A DNA stretch of 64,000 nt from Auriscalpium vulgare. Lineage: Eukaryota; Basidiomycota; Agaricomycetes; Russulales; Auriscalpiaceae. A program made the translations under genes and the position numbers. This document shows positions 1-11,467 of the stretch, piece by piece (position 1 is the stretch's first letter; every line of letters starts with the position of its first letter). Location of the stretch: positions 1,984,001 to 2,048,000 of the forward strand of contig JAHBBC010000003.1 in assembly GCA_019915015.1 (NCBI GenBank), in the 5' to 3' direction. The notes beneath the pieces are model-generated. The model saw nothing but the letters and a program-made list of their open reading frames with translations, was not told the DNA's origin and did not search any database.

Positions 1-130
1 CCCGGTGCATTGACTCCAGTGAATGGTCCATAACGGCATTACAAAGCGCCTGCCTACCTGAAATTAAGTGCGGGCCAGTCTTCGTCAGAGAGTGCCTTCG
101 TCGTCCCGGGACAAAGTTGGGTCCGCCTTT
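1..130 (-). pseudogene. Decayed fragment of a second Nta1-like amidase
   Basis: The first ~130 bases align without large gaps to part of exon 5 of the intact Nta1 gene (about 3491-3600, same strand). The shared stretches include the opening cccggtgcattgactcca and the block encoding Asp-Glu-Asp-Trp-Pro followed by Leu-Asn-Phe. The reading frame breaks soon after that block. This is a truncated relic of a tandem copy; whether more of it lies left of the window cannot be seen. Confidence 0.6.
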
Positions 131-234
131 GGCGCGTTGGATCTGCCGCGCCCCCGACCTCTGAACTACACTCCACCTCTGTAGCCACGGCAGGAGCCCA
201 CGTTGAGCCCACGCCCGCGCCGGTTGCATCTACC

Positions 235-502
235 ATCAGCAAAAGTGAGAAAAAATTATAGCGATTATAAGCGATTATAATGCTTCTCTCCCCGTCATAA
301 TTATGGGGCATTTCGCAATCTACGTAGGTGATATGTCCTGAAAGTTATCACGAACATGCGGGAGGTCCAGCTTAGTAGATTAGTGAGGATAAGTATCCTG
401 TCGTATAACCTAACTAAGGCAGCTACAGGCTGGATATCATGCCTGGGAGTGCTTTGTGATAACCGGTTATAATGATCATAATTATTCTCTGATTTTGCTG
501 AT
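235..502. mobile_element. MITE-like element, copy 1
   Basis: An AT-rich 268-bp segment in GC-rich DNA begins ATCAGCAAAAGTGAG and ends with the inverted match ...TTTTGCTGAT. The two ends remain loosely complementary for about 45 bases (runs of ATTATA/TATAAT). It has no coding potential. A related segment with the same ends lies at 58468-58752. The short terminal inverted repeats, small size and two copies suggest a non-autonomous DNA transposon; the superfamily is unknown and no clear target duplication was found. Confidence 0.5.
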
Positions 503-1180
503 GCACGGGGCATACAAGACCTTCGGAGAACGCGTTGAGAAGATGCGCAAATGGGAGTCCAGTGGCGAAGGCGTGTGAGCGTGACAGACGCGTTTGTCAC
601 CACCAAGTCACCACCGTCCCATAAAGGATGCATAGTGGATGCATGCGAGTTGCCACTGGCACTCGCGAGACCATCACCTGTCCCAATGTCTTCGAAATCC
701 GTATTGTCACGGTCTCCTCGGCAGTTCTGATTCCTGCTGGGCATCTTTCTGCCTCGACTGGCTGCGAAGCCACCCCAGTGACCTCCAGCACAGGTGGACC
801 TTGCTTCAAGTTGGATCCGGGAGTATCAAGCAAGTAGCTGTTTACGACGGCTACGCCGCAAGCTACGTACGACTTACGCATACTGCAGCCACTACCTCCA
901 ATTCCGATGCGGATCCAACGCCATCTCCACGTACTTACAAGCATGGCTGTCTTTTGCCGTTCAAACCTGGCTCAAACGATCCCAAGCTGTCTCTCCTGCG
1001 TCTTGCATCCTGCGCCCTAGCATGTCACTCCGAGCTTGGCATCGCAGGCGGCAGCCGCTTGGGACGACACTGGATGTCTCTTCTGTACTTCTCACTCCGA
1101 GCACGTACTTCCGAACCGCAAACTGTCACGCGGTGTTTCTCCATCCTTCAATAGTATTGAAAGGCACCTGCTAGATTCGC
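503..1180. other. Stretch without a recognised gene
   Basis: Several overlapping short ORFs occur on both strands, but none resembles a known family or has convincing splice structure. A TATA-like TATAAGTATA at 1184-1193, 40-50 bases before the glucoamylase-like start codon, is the only signal noted. Confidence 0.4.
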
Positions 1181-1232
1181 AGCTATAAGTATATCTGGCC
1201 TACGCCTGATTCCCCTCACCGCCCGCACGCTC

Positions 1233-2981
1233 ATGCGCTACTCAACCCTTCTTCCCCTTCTGGGGCTCGCAGCGAGCCCTCTCCTCGCCGGTGCTGACTC
1301 CGTCGCCGATTACTTCAGCAACTTAGCCCCTACCACTCGCAGTGTTCTTCTGCACAATGTAACAGGCCCCGAGGCCGGCGCCGACGTGAGTCATATCAAC
1401 CTTTTGCTGTCAATCGTCGCGCCGTAATTTATCCCCTTCAGCCTGGTATTGTGGCCGCCGTCATCCCCGACACCTCGCATCCCGAATTCTCCATTTACTG
1501 GATCCGCGACGCTTGCCTCGTCTACAACGTATGGCTCAACGAGCTCATCGCGCTCGGCGACAAGAGCTTGCGGCCCCTCATGGACGACGTGACACTCGCG
1601 TTGGTCAGAAGCCAGCATGTGGAGAGCCTCAGCGGCGGCATCTTCAACGGCGGCCTCGAGGAACCCGTCTTCTTCCTCAATCTGAGCTTCATCCGTGAGG
1701 CGTCATTCAGGCCCGGGTCCCCTGCGGCTGGTGAGCTCATCGGTCCCCCGTTGTCGCACAGCCTATCTCACATCTTTCTGCTAACAGATGGCCCCCCCTT
1801 CCGCGCGGCCATGCTGATCAAATATGCCGACTGGCTGTTGGAGCCTGCGCAGAACAACGGGACGTGGGTAGCGGACAACTTATGGCCTGCCATCAACCTC
1901 GATCTTCAATGGATCTCTCGCACATGGAATCAGAGCTCGTAAGCCCTTCCTCGACTCCTGTGTTTCGTATCGCTAACGAGTCTTCAGTTACGACTTGTGG
2001 TGGCCGCCGGTGTGGGGGGGATCTTACTGGACCGCCGCACTCCAGTACCGCGCGCTCATCGCCGGCGCCCGCCTCGGCCACAAGATTGGGCGCCATGATA
2101 CTGTCGTCGATTATCCGAAGAAGGCTGCGTTGGTCCTAGATTACATGCAGGTATATATGTGCGCCTTTCATGCGGTGTGGTATATTTACTCGATACAAAC
2201 ACAGAGCTTCTGGAATCCTGTCGAGGGCTTCATGACTGAGACCACGATTACCGACGTTGCCCTCGGTCGCTCAGGCGTCGGCTCCGCCGCCCTCACCGCC
2301 TCCGTCTACAACTACGACCAGAACCTGGGGTGCGACCCGTTGACGTTCCAACCGTGCTCCGACAGGGCCTTATCGGCCTTGAAAGTTGTCGGCGACAAGT
2401 TCAAGGCCATGTTCCCCCTCACCGCCCATACTCCCGTCAACAAGCCGGGTTGGTTCGGTTTCTTCACAGAGGATCAGTTCATCGGGGGCCAGGTAAGACA
2501 TCTCATCACGTCCCTGGAGCCACTCAATTCACGCGTACAACAGCCTCAATTCTTCTCGACATTCAACTCCGCCGAGCAGCTGTACGCTGCCTTGAACACT
2601 TGGGACAAGATTGGCTCGCTGTCGATCACGCATGTGTCCCTCAAGTTCTTCGTGCAGTTTGACAAGAACGTGAAAGTCGGCACATATGCGAAGAGCTCCA
2701 AGACGTACCGCCAACTCACGGTCGCAGTTCGCTCATACGCAGACGAGATAGTCGGCATTATGGCGAAGGGCACGCCGACGGACTTCGTCCTGACGGAGTC
2801 TGTTGACAAAGTGACCGGTGAGCCGTTTGGACCGCCTGGCATGATTCGCAGTCTGGCGGCCGCCCTGGGTGCAGTGGATACCTACGAAGGCATGGCGCCG
2901 CCGTCCTGGAGCTTCCCCAAGAAGCGCGTTGCTGGTTCCGACGGGCTCGATAGCCAGTTTCACTTTGATAGCTATGCGTAG
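1233..2981 (+). CDS. GH15 glucoamylase-like secreted protein, catalytic acid replaced
   Basis: Six exons (1233-1385, 1442-1730, 1788-1938, 1988-2150, 2205-2492, 2544-2981) give 493 aa. An N-terminal signal peptide is followed by a glycoside hydrolase 15 domain; family members release glucose from starch ends outside the cell. Family landmarks are visible: a Trp-Ile-Arg-Asp-Ala block near the N-terminus, Gly-Gly-Leu-Glu-Glu-Pro, Asp-Gly-Pro-Pro-Phe-Arg-Ala and Ala-Glu-Gln-Leu-Tyr. In active fungal glucoamylases the general acid sits in Asp-Leu-Trp-Glu-Glu; here the block reads Asp-Leu-Trp-Trp-Pro-Pro (from 1989), so the acid is gone. The Glu that aligns with the catalytic base is kept in Leu-Thr-Glu-Ser. 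No starch-binding domain follows. The fold is probably kept, but hydrolytic activity is doubtful. Confidence 0.85.
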
Positions 2982-3266
2982 AAATACCGATGATTAGTGC
3001 CGACAGCTTTCTTGAAATCCTCCGATGTATCATTGCAATTGAATCCACTGGATGTCCAGACCACCACGAGCACGAGAGCGTTGAAGCATATTGCAACTAT
3101 ACTCAAATTGATCTATCTGTAGTAAACAAACATGTAGTCGCACGCACCACTCCTTGGCACTGAAAATATTGAATGTCTACTTGTTCACGAAACGCACAAT
3201 CTTCAAAGCGACGGAGCTCCGTCAGAGGCGACGATGAACCACTCACTAAACTAGTAACGATACTAA
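2982..3266. other. Convergent 3' intergenic gap
   Basis: About 285 bases lie between the stops of the glucoamylase-like gene and the convergent Nta1 gene. No coding or RNA signal was seen. Confidence 0.5.
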
Positions 3267-4459
3267 TCATACTGTCCAAGTACGCAGACCTTCCTCTGTT
3301 CGTCCCATCACTTCTACAAGCCTCGCCTTCCCAGCCCCACGCTGCAAGTGGAAAAGGGAAGAACTCCCGGCGAATAACGAACCTAGAATGACCAGTTAGT
3401 GGTCTCACTGTAAGGACTTCGTGCCCTGCATACCATTCTCGTCTCCGGTCCTATTACAAATTACTACAGTTGTCGTACGGGCATCTGAACCCGGTGCATT
3501 GACTCCATCCGATGGTTCATCATTCCACAGCGGCCGTAGTCTGGCAGCCCAGAAATTCAGTGTGGGCCAGTCTTCGTCAGAGTCTTGGTCCTCTTGCGAG
3601 TCTAGCCACGCGTTGAGAAGTAACAGCACGTTCGTGTCCGTGTCAATACAATGTTGTGCAATCTCATATGGACCATCAATCGTCCAATGCTGGTCGGGCA
3701 GGAAGCTATTGAGATCCATACAGATCCCAATAGTGACGGTGCCGAGAGGTGGCGGTAGATGATATGTAGCGAATCCAGTGCCTAAAGGGAGAACAACACG
3801 ATCGTGTCGTAAGATCACTGCAGTTATTGACGAACTGATTCTTTACCTGGTTTTGCCCACGACTTGTCGACTGTGAACAGGTTCGTCTTGCGATAGTTAC
3901 CGATCCAGGTGCCTTCGGGCCCGTACAGGACCGCACTGTTCGCTCCGACAAGGTCTACTGGATTGCCGTCATTGTCGTTTCCGGGACATTGTTCATTCGG
4001 CTCGAGACGCTCCGGATACCCCGCTGCTACGTGACACTGCAGTCGCGCCGCCAGCTGGGCACAGAACACGGAAGTGGGTCCTGTGTGAGGGCTTTCCAAT
4101 ACAGGTGAGATGGCTTTAGAGTTAGCAAACACATAGCCTTTCGTGCCCTCGAGTGTGAGATGGTGCTGAATTCGAAGGACAACGGAAACCCACCACTGAA
4201 GATCATCTCCGGCAGGCACAGTAGGTCCACGGAGCGAGGTTGGATGCTAACATCATACAATTATCAGCTCCACTAACCAGATTCACGCAGCTTTGGTTGA
4301 TTTACTCAGCGCATATTTTCTCGGCACGACGAATATTCTCTTCGACGCGACCTATCTTGCCATCGATGTTGGCCGAACATCCGCAGACACCTCGTCATGG
4401 CAGGAGCTAACCTTAGGTGGGAACTGCACGACCGCGATGTTCAACCTCGCATGGCTCAT
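3267..4459 (-). CDS. NTA1: Protein N-terminal amidase (nitrilase superfamily)
   Basis: Six exons in transcript order are 4412-4459, 4306-4355, 4194-4246, 3847-4137, 3434-3781 and 3267-3382, giving 301 aa with all phases consistent. Nta1 deamidates N-terminal Asn and Gln so that proteins enter the N-degron pathway. The carbon-nitrogen hydrolase triad is visible: Glu in Leu-Pro-Glu-Met, Lys in Asn-Tyr-Arg-Lys-Thr-Asn, and Cys in Ile-Gly-Ile-Cys-Met-Asp-Leu-Asn. The C-terminal blocks (Asn-Arg-Thr-Gly-Asp-Glu-Asn-Gly, Phe-Ala-Gly-Ser-Ser, Gly-Arg-Thr-Glu-Glu-Gly) also match the family. The start was chosen because it places Ile-Ala-Val-Val-Gln-Phe at the usual position. It appears intact. Confidence 0.88.
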
Positions 4460-4655
4460 CGATGAGGCCGCAAGGCGCGACAAATGGCGAGGAAGTGGGG
4501 AGATCGTGGTGGCAAGCGTGGAAGAGGGTTGTTGTCGGCTATTTGTAGAAGGATAACTGGGAAATGCCTCCGCCCGGCCCGAGTGGACGCGTCATACCGT
4601 CGAACTTGAGCTTGAACCACTACCTTGTCGACATCAACACACACACACTGACACG

Positions 4656-5440
4656 ATGGGCTACACACTTCCCACACCAGACAGCGCGGCCGAGAGCGCG
4701 CGCACTCTCATAGCGCGCAAAGAGGCCATCGAGCTCGAGATCGAGACGCACGCGTCCGTCCTGCGCGCCAACGGCACAAACATGTCCGAGCCGCTCATTG
4801 ACAGAGAGGGCTTCCCGCGAGCGGACCTCGACATCTGGGCCGTGCGCAACGCACGGGTGCGCATAATTGAGCTGCGTAATGACCTGAAGACTGCGATGGA
4901 CGATGTTGCGAGGGCGCTGGAGAGGGTGTATGACCGCTCTGCGCAGACGGGCGAGGGCAGTGGCGCGGAGCAGGAGCTACCGAAGGAGGAGGTGCCATTC
5001 GCGAAGGTTAATGGCGTTGCGCCCGGGAGCCCAGCGGCGGATGCGGTGGGTCTCAGTGTATTTGGCGCGTGTACAAACCTGACAAACCTGACCACCGTGC
5101 AGGGATTGCTGCGTGGTGACCTCGTGGTGAAATTCGGCGACCTAAAATACGATTCCTTCTCTGAAGGAACGCTACAGCTCCTTTCAGAGCTGGTTGGAAA
5201 GAGCGAGAATGTAAGCTGATGTTCGCCATTGCTGATCGTCTCATTGAGGTCCTTCTTTGCGTGCAGAGAGCCATCCGGATCCAAGTGCAGCGCGACACCC
5301 AGAAGACTTATTTAGTCCTCACACCCCGGCAAGGATGGGGGGGCCGAGGCATGCTAGGGTACGTGTCAGACTCTGATAACCCATGATCATGAGTCTAACT
5401 ATGTAGTAGTTGTCACATTGTGCCATACACGCCCTCATAG
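4656..5440 (+). CDS. NAS2: 26S proteasome assembly chaperone Nas2/PSMD9
   Basis: Four exons (4656-5045, 5103-5210, 5267-5358, 5410-5440) encode 206 aa. Nas2 (p27) binds the Rpt5 ATPase during assembly of the proteasome regulatory particle. The N-terminal helical region contains the family block Arg-Glu-Gly-Phe-Pro-Arg-Ala-Asp, and a C-terminal PDZ-like domain starts near Val-Ala-Pro-Gly-Ser-Pro-Ala-Ala-Asp-Ala and ends Trp-Gly-Gly-Arg-Gly-Met-Leu-Gly-Cys-His-Ile. The 57-nt intron 1 is in phase, so translation could read through it, but removing it restores the consensus Asp-Ala-Gly-Leu. It lies head-to-head with NTA1, about 200 bases between start codons. Confidence 0.88.
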
Positions 5441-5552
5441 TCATGCTTCAGCATTCTCCACAGTTTGTTTTGCTGTATCCAGACCCTTCCATTGCGATGT
5501 ACTGGTAGTTGAGTATGGGTATGTTCCATGTACGATAACAGTATGTGTGCAT

Positions 5553-7764
5553 TTACAACTTCGTCTTCGCCCCATCCTCGCCATACACCAGTACGAGATC
5601 CGCCTTTCCCCTCACCGCCACATCCTCCCTCCTCGCCCGCGCAACCTCCTCACGCGCCGCCTTCATCCCACCCTCATCTACCCAGCGCCTGCAGCTCTCC
5701 GCATCGATATACCTGTGCACACTCCCCGTAAAGTGTGCCCATACTGCGTGCTCGAGCAGGTACACCGCGCACGCGACGTGCGAAATGAGCATGAAAGCAG
5801 GGCGTGGGACGAGCGCCGGGACGGGGGCTGCATATGCTGTCGACAGGTCTTGCAGGGCGGACGAGAGGTCGCTGAGGGAGGAGGGGAACTCTGCCCGGAG
5901 ATTGTCGGGGACGGATGCGATGATACTTTGCGCCCACTAAGAGCACGGTAACTAAGAGGGTGGAGAATGATGTGGTTCGGGGAGCGTACATTTACGAAGG
6001 ACTCCAGCACACCAGGCTTCTCGATCGATCTGAGGACGTCGACAGCGAGCACCGTTATCGTGCCCTCCCATATTTTCTCGACAAGAGCGTCTCGGATGAG
6101 CCTAGTGGCACACTGTGCATGAAGCGAGAAATTCGCAGCCCATTTCAGGTCTTACTCACCGCCCAATGACGTTCTCCTCCATGTATCCCTGTCCACCTAG
6201 CGCGGTCATACACTCCTCCATCGCCGCAACTGCCTTCTCCGCCGCAAACCCCTTGAGGATCGGCGTCAGCACCCTGAATCGCAGCACATCTTCCGCGCTC
6301 GCCGTCCCGCACTCTGTCTTTCCCAGTAGATGGATCACGCCGAACGCGAGGTGGGCGAGCGCGCGGTACACGAGCGTGACACGCGCGAGCTCCGCGACGT
6401 GCAGCGGCGTGTCCGCGAGCATCTGCGTGCCAGAACGAATGCGGCGGACCGTGGCGAACGAGCGCGCAATGGCGAGGCACTTGCGCAGGGCCCCTAGGGA
6501 CGCGACGCCCGAGTGGATGCGCGTGATGCCGAGCACGGGCAGGATGCACCGCACGCCGTCGTGGACGCGCCCGAGGAGGTACCCCTGCGAGCCGCGCAGC
6601 TCGAGCTCAGCCGTCGGCACGATATGCGTGCCGATCTTGTTCTTCAAGCGGTGCACGAGGATGTTGTTGCTCGTCGGCGCGGGCAGGGGCCCGCCCTCTG
6701 GGATGAGCGGGAGGCGCAGCGGGATGAGGAACAGAGAGAGCCCGCGGGACCCCTGCGCGGCTGAGCCGGTACGCGCGAGCGCGACGGAGATGTTGCTGTC
6801 GGTCGCGCTGGAGAACCATTTGAAGCCGTCGAGCGTGTAGGGCGTGCCGAGCGGCTCGAACGCGTGTGAAGCGGGGAAGGCGGTGGTTTCAGTTTGGGAG
6901 ACGTCTGAGCCGCCGGGACGCTGGTGAGTGTGCAGCATAAGCATGATGGGGTACGCTGGGAGCTTGCTGGTCGTACCTCGGTCATCCACTGGCCAGCGGT
7001 AAACGCTGTCGACGGGTCACGGCTAATGTAGGCGCGTCAGCTGGTGGGAGACTGCCTTGCCGTGACACAGACCTCACGAGACGGGAGAAAACTCTTTCTT
7101 TCATAGTGGGCGTGCCATATAGTTCGATGGCCCGCGCACTGCCATCAGTCATGCTCATCGGGCAGAACACCTAGCGTCCCGGACTACAGGTCAGATGCTA
7201 CGTCCAGCGTCTAAAATATGACTTACCACTTGCCCGTCGCCTGTCATTAGGAGGATCTTGGCAAAAGCGTGAACTCTGCTGTACTCGCCGTGCTCGCGTG
7301 CGTACGATATTGATATGAGCCCTTCCTTATGGCAGATAGCCTTGAGTATCCGCCAACCCTCAGAGGTGTGCAGGGTGTCGACGCGCTGCCCCCATTGGTT
7401 ATACTGTGTGAGCTGCGGGGGCGACACGAGATTGCTCGCGGCGCGTATAGCTGCGAGGTCGCGGTGTATTAGACGCCCGATGCAATCAGTTGGGGAGACA
7501 TACTAGTCGTTATTTCCTTCTCAAATACCTGGATGTCCGGCTCGACCGCAGCGCGTACCCTGACAACCTCAGTCCTCATCTTTGGCAGAGTTGTGGCAAG
7601 TACTCACGATTGGGGAAACAACCTCCTCAACAAGTCGGGGATGACTGGATCTGTTGTATACGGTGCGTCGTCGGAGAATGGTATCTAACACAGCGCTAAT
7701 TAGCGCACAGACAGAAGCGTTAGTACTCCTAGCCTACCTGCTGGAAGCCCTCTTCAATCCGCAT
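5553..7764 (-). CDS. Acyl-CoA dehydrogenase, AidB/ACAD11-like
   Basis: Nine exons in transcript order: 7738-7764, 7608-7684, 7504-7559, 7450-7227, 7170-7073, 7022-6977, 6920-6160, 6101-5990 and 5936-5553. They join in phase to 594 aa. Acyl-CoA dehydrogenases are FAD enzymes that make trans-2-enoyl-CoA. Landmarks are Phe-Cys-Pro-Met-Ser-Met-Thr-Asp-Gly, Gln-Trp-Met-Thr-Glu-Arg-Pro-Gly-Gly-Ser-Asp-Val, Gly-Phe-Lys-Trp-Phe-Ser-Ser-Ala-Thr-Asp, and Ala-Leu-Gly-Gly-Gln-Gly-Tyr-Met-Glu, followed by the helical C-terminal part. The overall order matches large fungal AidB-type dehydrogenases; the acyl substrate cannot be told. No peroxisomal or mitochondrial signal is obvious. Confidence 0.85.
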
Positions 7765-8227
7765 CGCGACTACAAACTCCTGGTGACCAAGTGGGATTGG
7801 ATGAAGCTTGCAATGTGCGTCACTGTAGCGTTGTGGTGATCAGTTCGAACGTCGGCCAGCACTGGAGCACTAGGCTATACCCCGGGCGTGTGCCACCTCC
7901 TGCGGGCGGTGTTATGATCACATGCCATGACCGTCTGTCACCGTCACCGGATACCGGCAAAGGTGTCGATGATGCGCGTCCGGGGGTGGTTACTAGTTAA
8001 TACTAGTAACGCTGGTAAACTTTGCTGGACTATAGAGCGACGTAGGTGACAGTCGTCGTTGTGCGGTGCATGTCCGACTCCCGAGAATTTCTGCCACTGA
8101 GCGCTACTGCCAGGCGCGAAAGCGGGAATGTGGGAATGCTGCCCCGACTTGGTACTCATTCCCATATATGGTGGCAGCCACAGCTCATCTGTGTCGCACT
8201 CGGAACGCGACTGCTGCGTTCTCCATC
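7765..8227. promoter_or_regulatory. Shared divergent promoter region
   Basis: This 463-bp gap separates the start codons of the acyl-CoA dehydrogenase (-) and the WD40-cyclophilin gene (+), so it should hold both promoters. No specific motif can be named. Confidence 0.4.
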
Positions 8228-10567
8228 ATGTCCGACACAGAAGACGCGTCCGTCTCCAGAAAACGCGCCATAGACGAAGACGATAGCGACGATGAGGTCG
8301 GGCCCATGCCCGACGCAGGTCCAGCTAGCGGAGGGGTCAAGAAGAAACGGAAGGGTGCGCCGTACCTAGCATATCCCGAGTGCCCATGTATTGATAGCCT
8401 CTCTTAGTCCTGCCTCACGAGAAGCTCTACCTCGACCATATGCCCAGTGCAGACCGATACTACAAGAGCTTTATGCACCGGGACGTGATCAACTTCTGCG
8501 TCGTAACACGCACCGGGTTCATCGTGACCACGTCTGTTGACGGGCACCTCAAGCTCTGGAAGAAGCAGAATACAGGCATCGAGTTCGTCAAGCACTACCG
8601 CGCTCATATTGCCCCCATATTGGGTGTATCAGCAAGCGCAGATGGGCAGATGTTCGCGAGTATATCTGAGGATGGAGCGGCGAAGGTGTTTGATGTCGTG
8701 AATTTCGGTGCGTCACCAATACATCGTATGGGCTATAGAGCATTGACGCGGGCCTTTGTTAGACATGATCAACATGATCAAGCTCGGCTATACGCCGCTG
8801 GCTTGCTGCTGGGTTCATCGTAGGGGTCAGGCCCAGTCCATTCTCGCGGTGTGAGTGTGCTCGCCGTCTCACACTTGAGCTTCTACCAACCGAGTACAGC
8901 TCAGAACAAAACACAGGGATAATTCGGCTATACGATGGCCGTGGTGGTGACATGCATCTTGAGAAGCTTGACCAGTTTCACCGGTCACCTGTACATCTCA
9001 TGACAGTGCGTCTTCTCGACCATCCTTGAAAACAACTTCTTGAACTATGCACGCTATAGTACAGTGACAAGTATGACTGCGTCGTCTCCGCAGATCAGGA
9101 TGGATTCATTGAATACTGGCAGCCGAGCGAGGCGTTCGAGCTCCCCAAAAACGTTCGCGGTTTGTGGTCCTACAAGTCTGAAACCGACCTCTACGAATTC
9201 AAAAAGGTTGCGTTTTGTCCCCCGTATTCACTGCACCTAGCCTTCCTAACCTGCTTTCCCTCTTGTTAGTCTCAATCGACGCCCACCTGCATCACACTCT
9301 CCCCAGACTCGTCCGCGTTTGTCACTTTTTCCTTCCCCGACCGCCAGATCCGCGTATTCTCTTTTCTCTCCGGAAAGATGACGCGCAAGTACGACGAGTC
9401 GCTCGTGGCGATTCAGGAAATGCAACAGGCTGGGACGGCTGTCTACCGTGTCGACGATATGGAGTTCGGGCGGCGGCTCGCGGCGGAGAAGGAGCTCGAG
9501 CTGCCCGGACCCGACGGGAAGATCCCGGGAGCGTGGATCAACGCCGTGTGGGACGAGAGCGGCGCTTTCGTGATTTATCCGACGTTGCTGGGGATTAAGG
9601 GTGTGTGTAGGCATGCTACGCCTTCGAATTTGGGAATGCTGAACTATCTAATCTAGTCGTGAACACTTACACAAATCGGGTTGTGCGGCTGATGGGGAAG
9701 GACGAGACGGTGCGGTGGATGAACCTCAGCCTGTACCAGGGAGCACCCGCGAAGAAGGGCTTCACTACGGTAGCCATGGCGGCGTCCGCCAACCCGATTC
9801 TGGAGGAGAAAGGCGTGCGCGATCCAACTCTCTTCTGCACGGGCTACAAGCGTCAACGGTTCTACATGTTCACACGCGCAGAGCCCGAGTAAGTCCACGC
9901 TCTCCCTCTCACAGCCTGTCCATCTGACAGCCGTCCAGGGATAACAAGTCCGGCGACCGCGACATTTTCAACGAGCGGCCGACGCGCGACGAACTCGCCG
10001 TTGCCGGGAGCGCACCATCGTCCAAGATGCCCGCCGCGGCGCTCGCATCGTCCGCGACGATCCACACGACGGAGGGCGACATCCACATGCGGCTCTTCCC
10101 CGCACACGCACCCAAGGCGGTCGAGAATTTCATTGGGCACGCGCGCAGCGGGTACTTCGATGGCGTACTCTTCCACCGCGTGATCCCGAAGTTCATGATT
10201 CAGACGGGCGACCCGCTCGGCGACGGCACAGGCGGGACGAGCATATGGGGCGGGGAATTTGAGGACGAGTTTTCAGATGATCTCAGGCATGATCGGTATG
10301 TCGTCTGTGGATCCGTTAGTGGGTTGCGTGTTGACGGTGTAGTGCGGCAGGCCGTATACGGTGAGCATGGCGAATGCGGGCCCGGGGACAAACGGTTCGC
10401 AGTTCTTCATCACGACGACAGCGACACCGTGGCTCGACCGGAAGCACACGATCTTCGGGCGCGTGCTGTCTGGTCTCGAGACGGTGCTTGCGATCGAGAA
10501 TGTCAAGACCAATAAACTCGACAAGCCGTTGGAGGACATCAAGATCATCAACATTGCGATCGAGTGA
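8228..10567 (+). CDS. WD40-repeat cyclophilin (PPWD1/Cyp15-like)
   Basis: Nine exons (8228-8354, 8408-8707, 8763-8850, 8900-9005, 9060-9206, 9270-9600, 9657-9888, 9939-10295, 10351-10567) give 634 aa. PPWD1 is a nuclear peptidyl-prolyl isomerase found with late spliceosomes. A Lys/Arg-rich probable nuclear signal sits near residues 37-43. It is followed by the Leu-Pro-His-Glu-Lys-Leu-Tyr block, WD repeats (His-Arg-Asp-Val-Ile, Gly-His-Leu-Lys-Leu-Trp) and a C-terminal cyclophilin domain. In the cyclophilin part, [11 protein letters not shown] and Gly-Ser-Gln-Phe-Phe-Ile-Thr are kept, so the catalytic Arg and the Phe pocket look intact. Confidence 0.9.
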
Positions 10568-11467
10568 GAGTATTTCGGGAGCCGTCTTTGCTGTCGGTGC
10601 TGTATATAATGCATTCTGGCAATTATCTGGGTGCGAATGTAATAATGCGCACGGTTTTCGCCGCGCATCGTGAGCAAGAATTTAGGGTAAGTAATAGGAC
10701 AAGGCGTCCATTCCGCTTGCCAAAGGGAAACCTGCTCTAGTGCTTTGAAAAGTTAGATGCCAGTCACCAGGCCAGGAACGCGAGCACCCTACATATGATT
10801 ATGTAGGTCCTCTGTGGTGGCCTAAGGGGTTGCTGTTGCACTGCTGTTTCTCGTTAATGGCCTGTCTTTCTCGTGACCCTTCTCTGTTCTGTGGGTTTGC
10901 TTTGAACAGGTTGTCCCAACTTGGTGGGTTGTGTCCAGTTCCCTGTGCGCGGAATTTACGAAGCAGTTTTGGGGTTGTGTCATCCGTGGCGTAGATTTTG
11001 TATGTCTTTGTATGTACAGCGCGCTACGTAGCGCGGAAGCTTGCTCTGTTCCTCAATGGGACCCCTGCAGGTGGTTATCTAATCCTATCCTATCCTATCC
11101 CCCTGTTACAAGGTCCTAGTCGTCGTCCGAGGGGGTCGGAACCGCAAGGAGAAGAGGTGAGATTTCAATGGATTTGCCGAGTCTGCCAAGTATGTTACTA
11201 TCCTCAGTTGTTCTTGGCACTAACACTATGCCCCGGCGCCCGTTAAACTTTTTTTACTACCACATACGACGGCCGGTGAAAGGTAGGCGTGCTTCAAGTC
11301 CTATACTTAAGTACTCATTTCGAACCCCGGATTGTTATAGGTACAACCTAAAGTCACTCATTCTACTACGACTCGGAATCGGATCCAGCCGAGCTCAAGC
11401 AGCGTCGGCTCGATTGGAGTTTTGAGTCGACGCTCAAAACTGCCTCTCCAGCACGTCTTGTCCTGGC
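10568..11467. other. Intergenic region with a TATCC microsatellite
   Basis: No gene was recognised in these 900 bases. Tandem TATCC units lie at about 11083-11100; the complementary motif recurs at 37774-37807. Confidence 0.5.

Noticed and set aside
639..1174. Plus-strand ORFs of 126-171 codons upstream of the GH15 gene
   Set aside because: No family resemblance, overlapping frames on both strands and no intron structure. Not enough support to call a gene.
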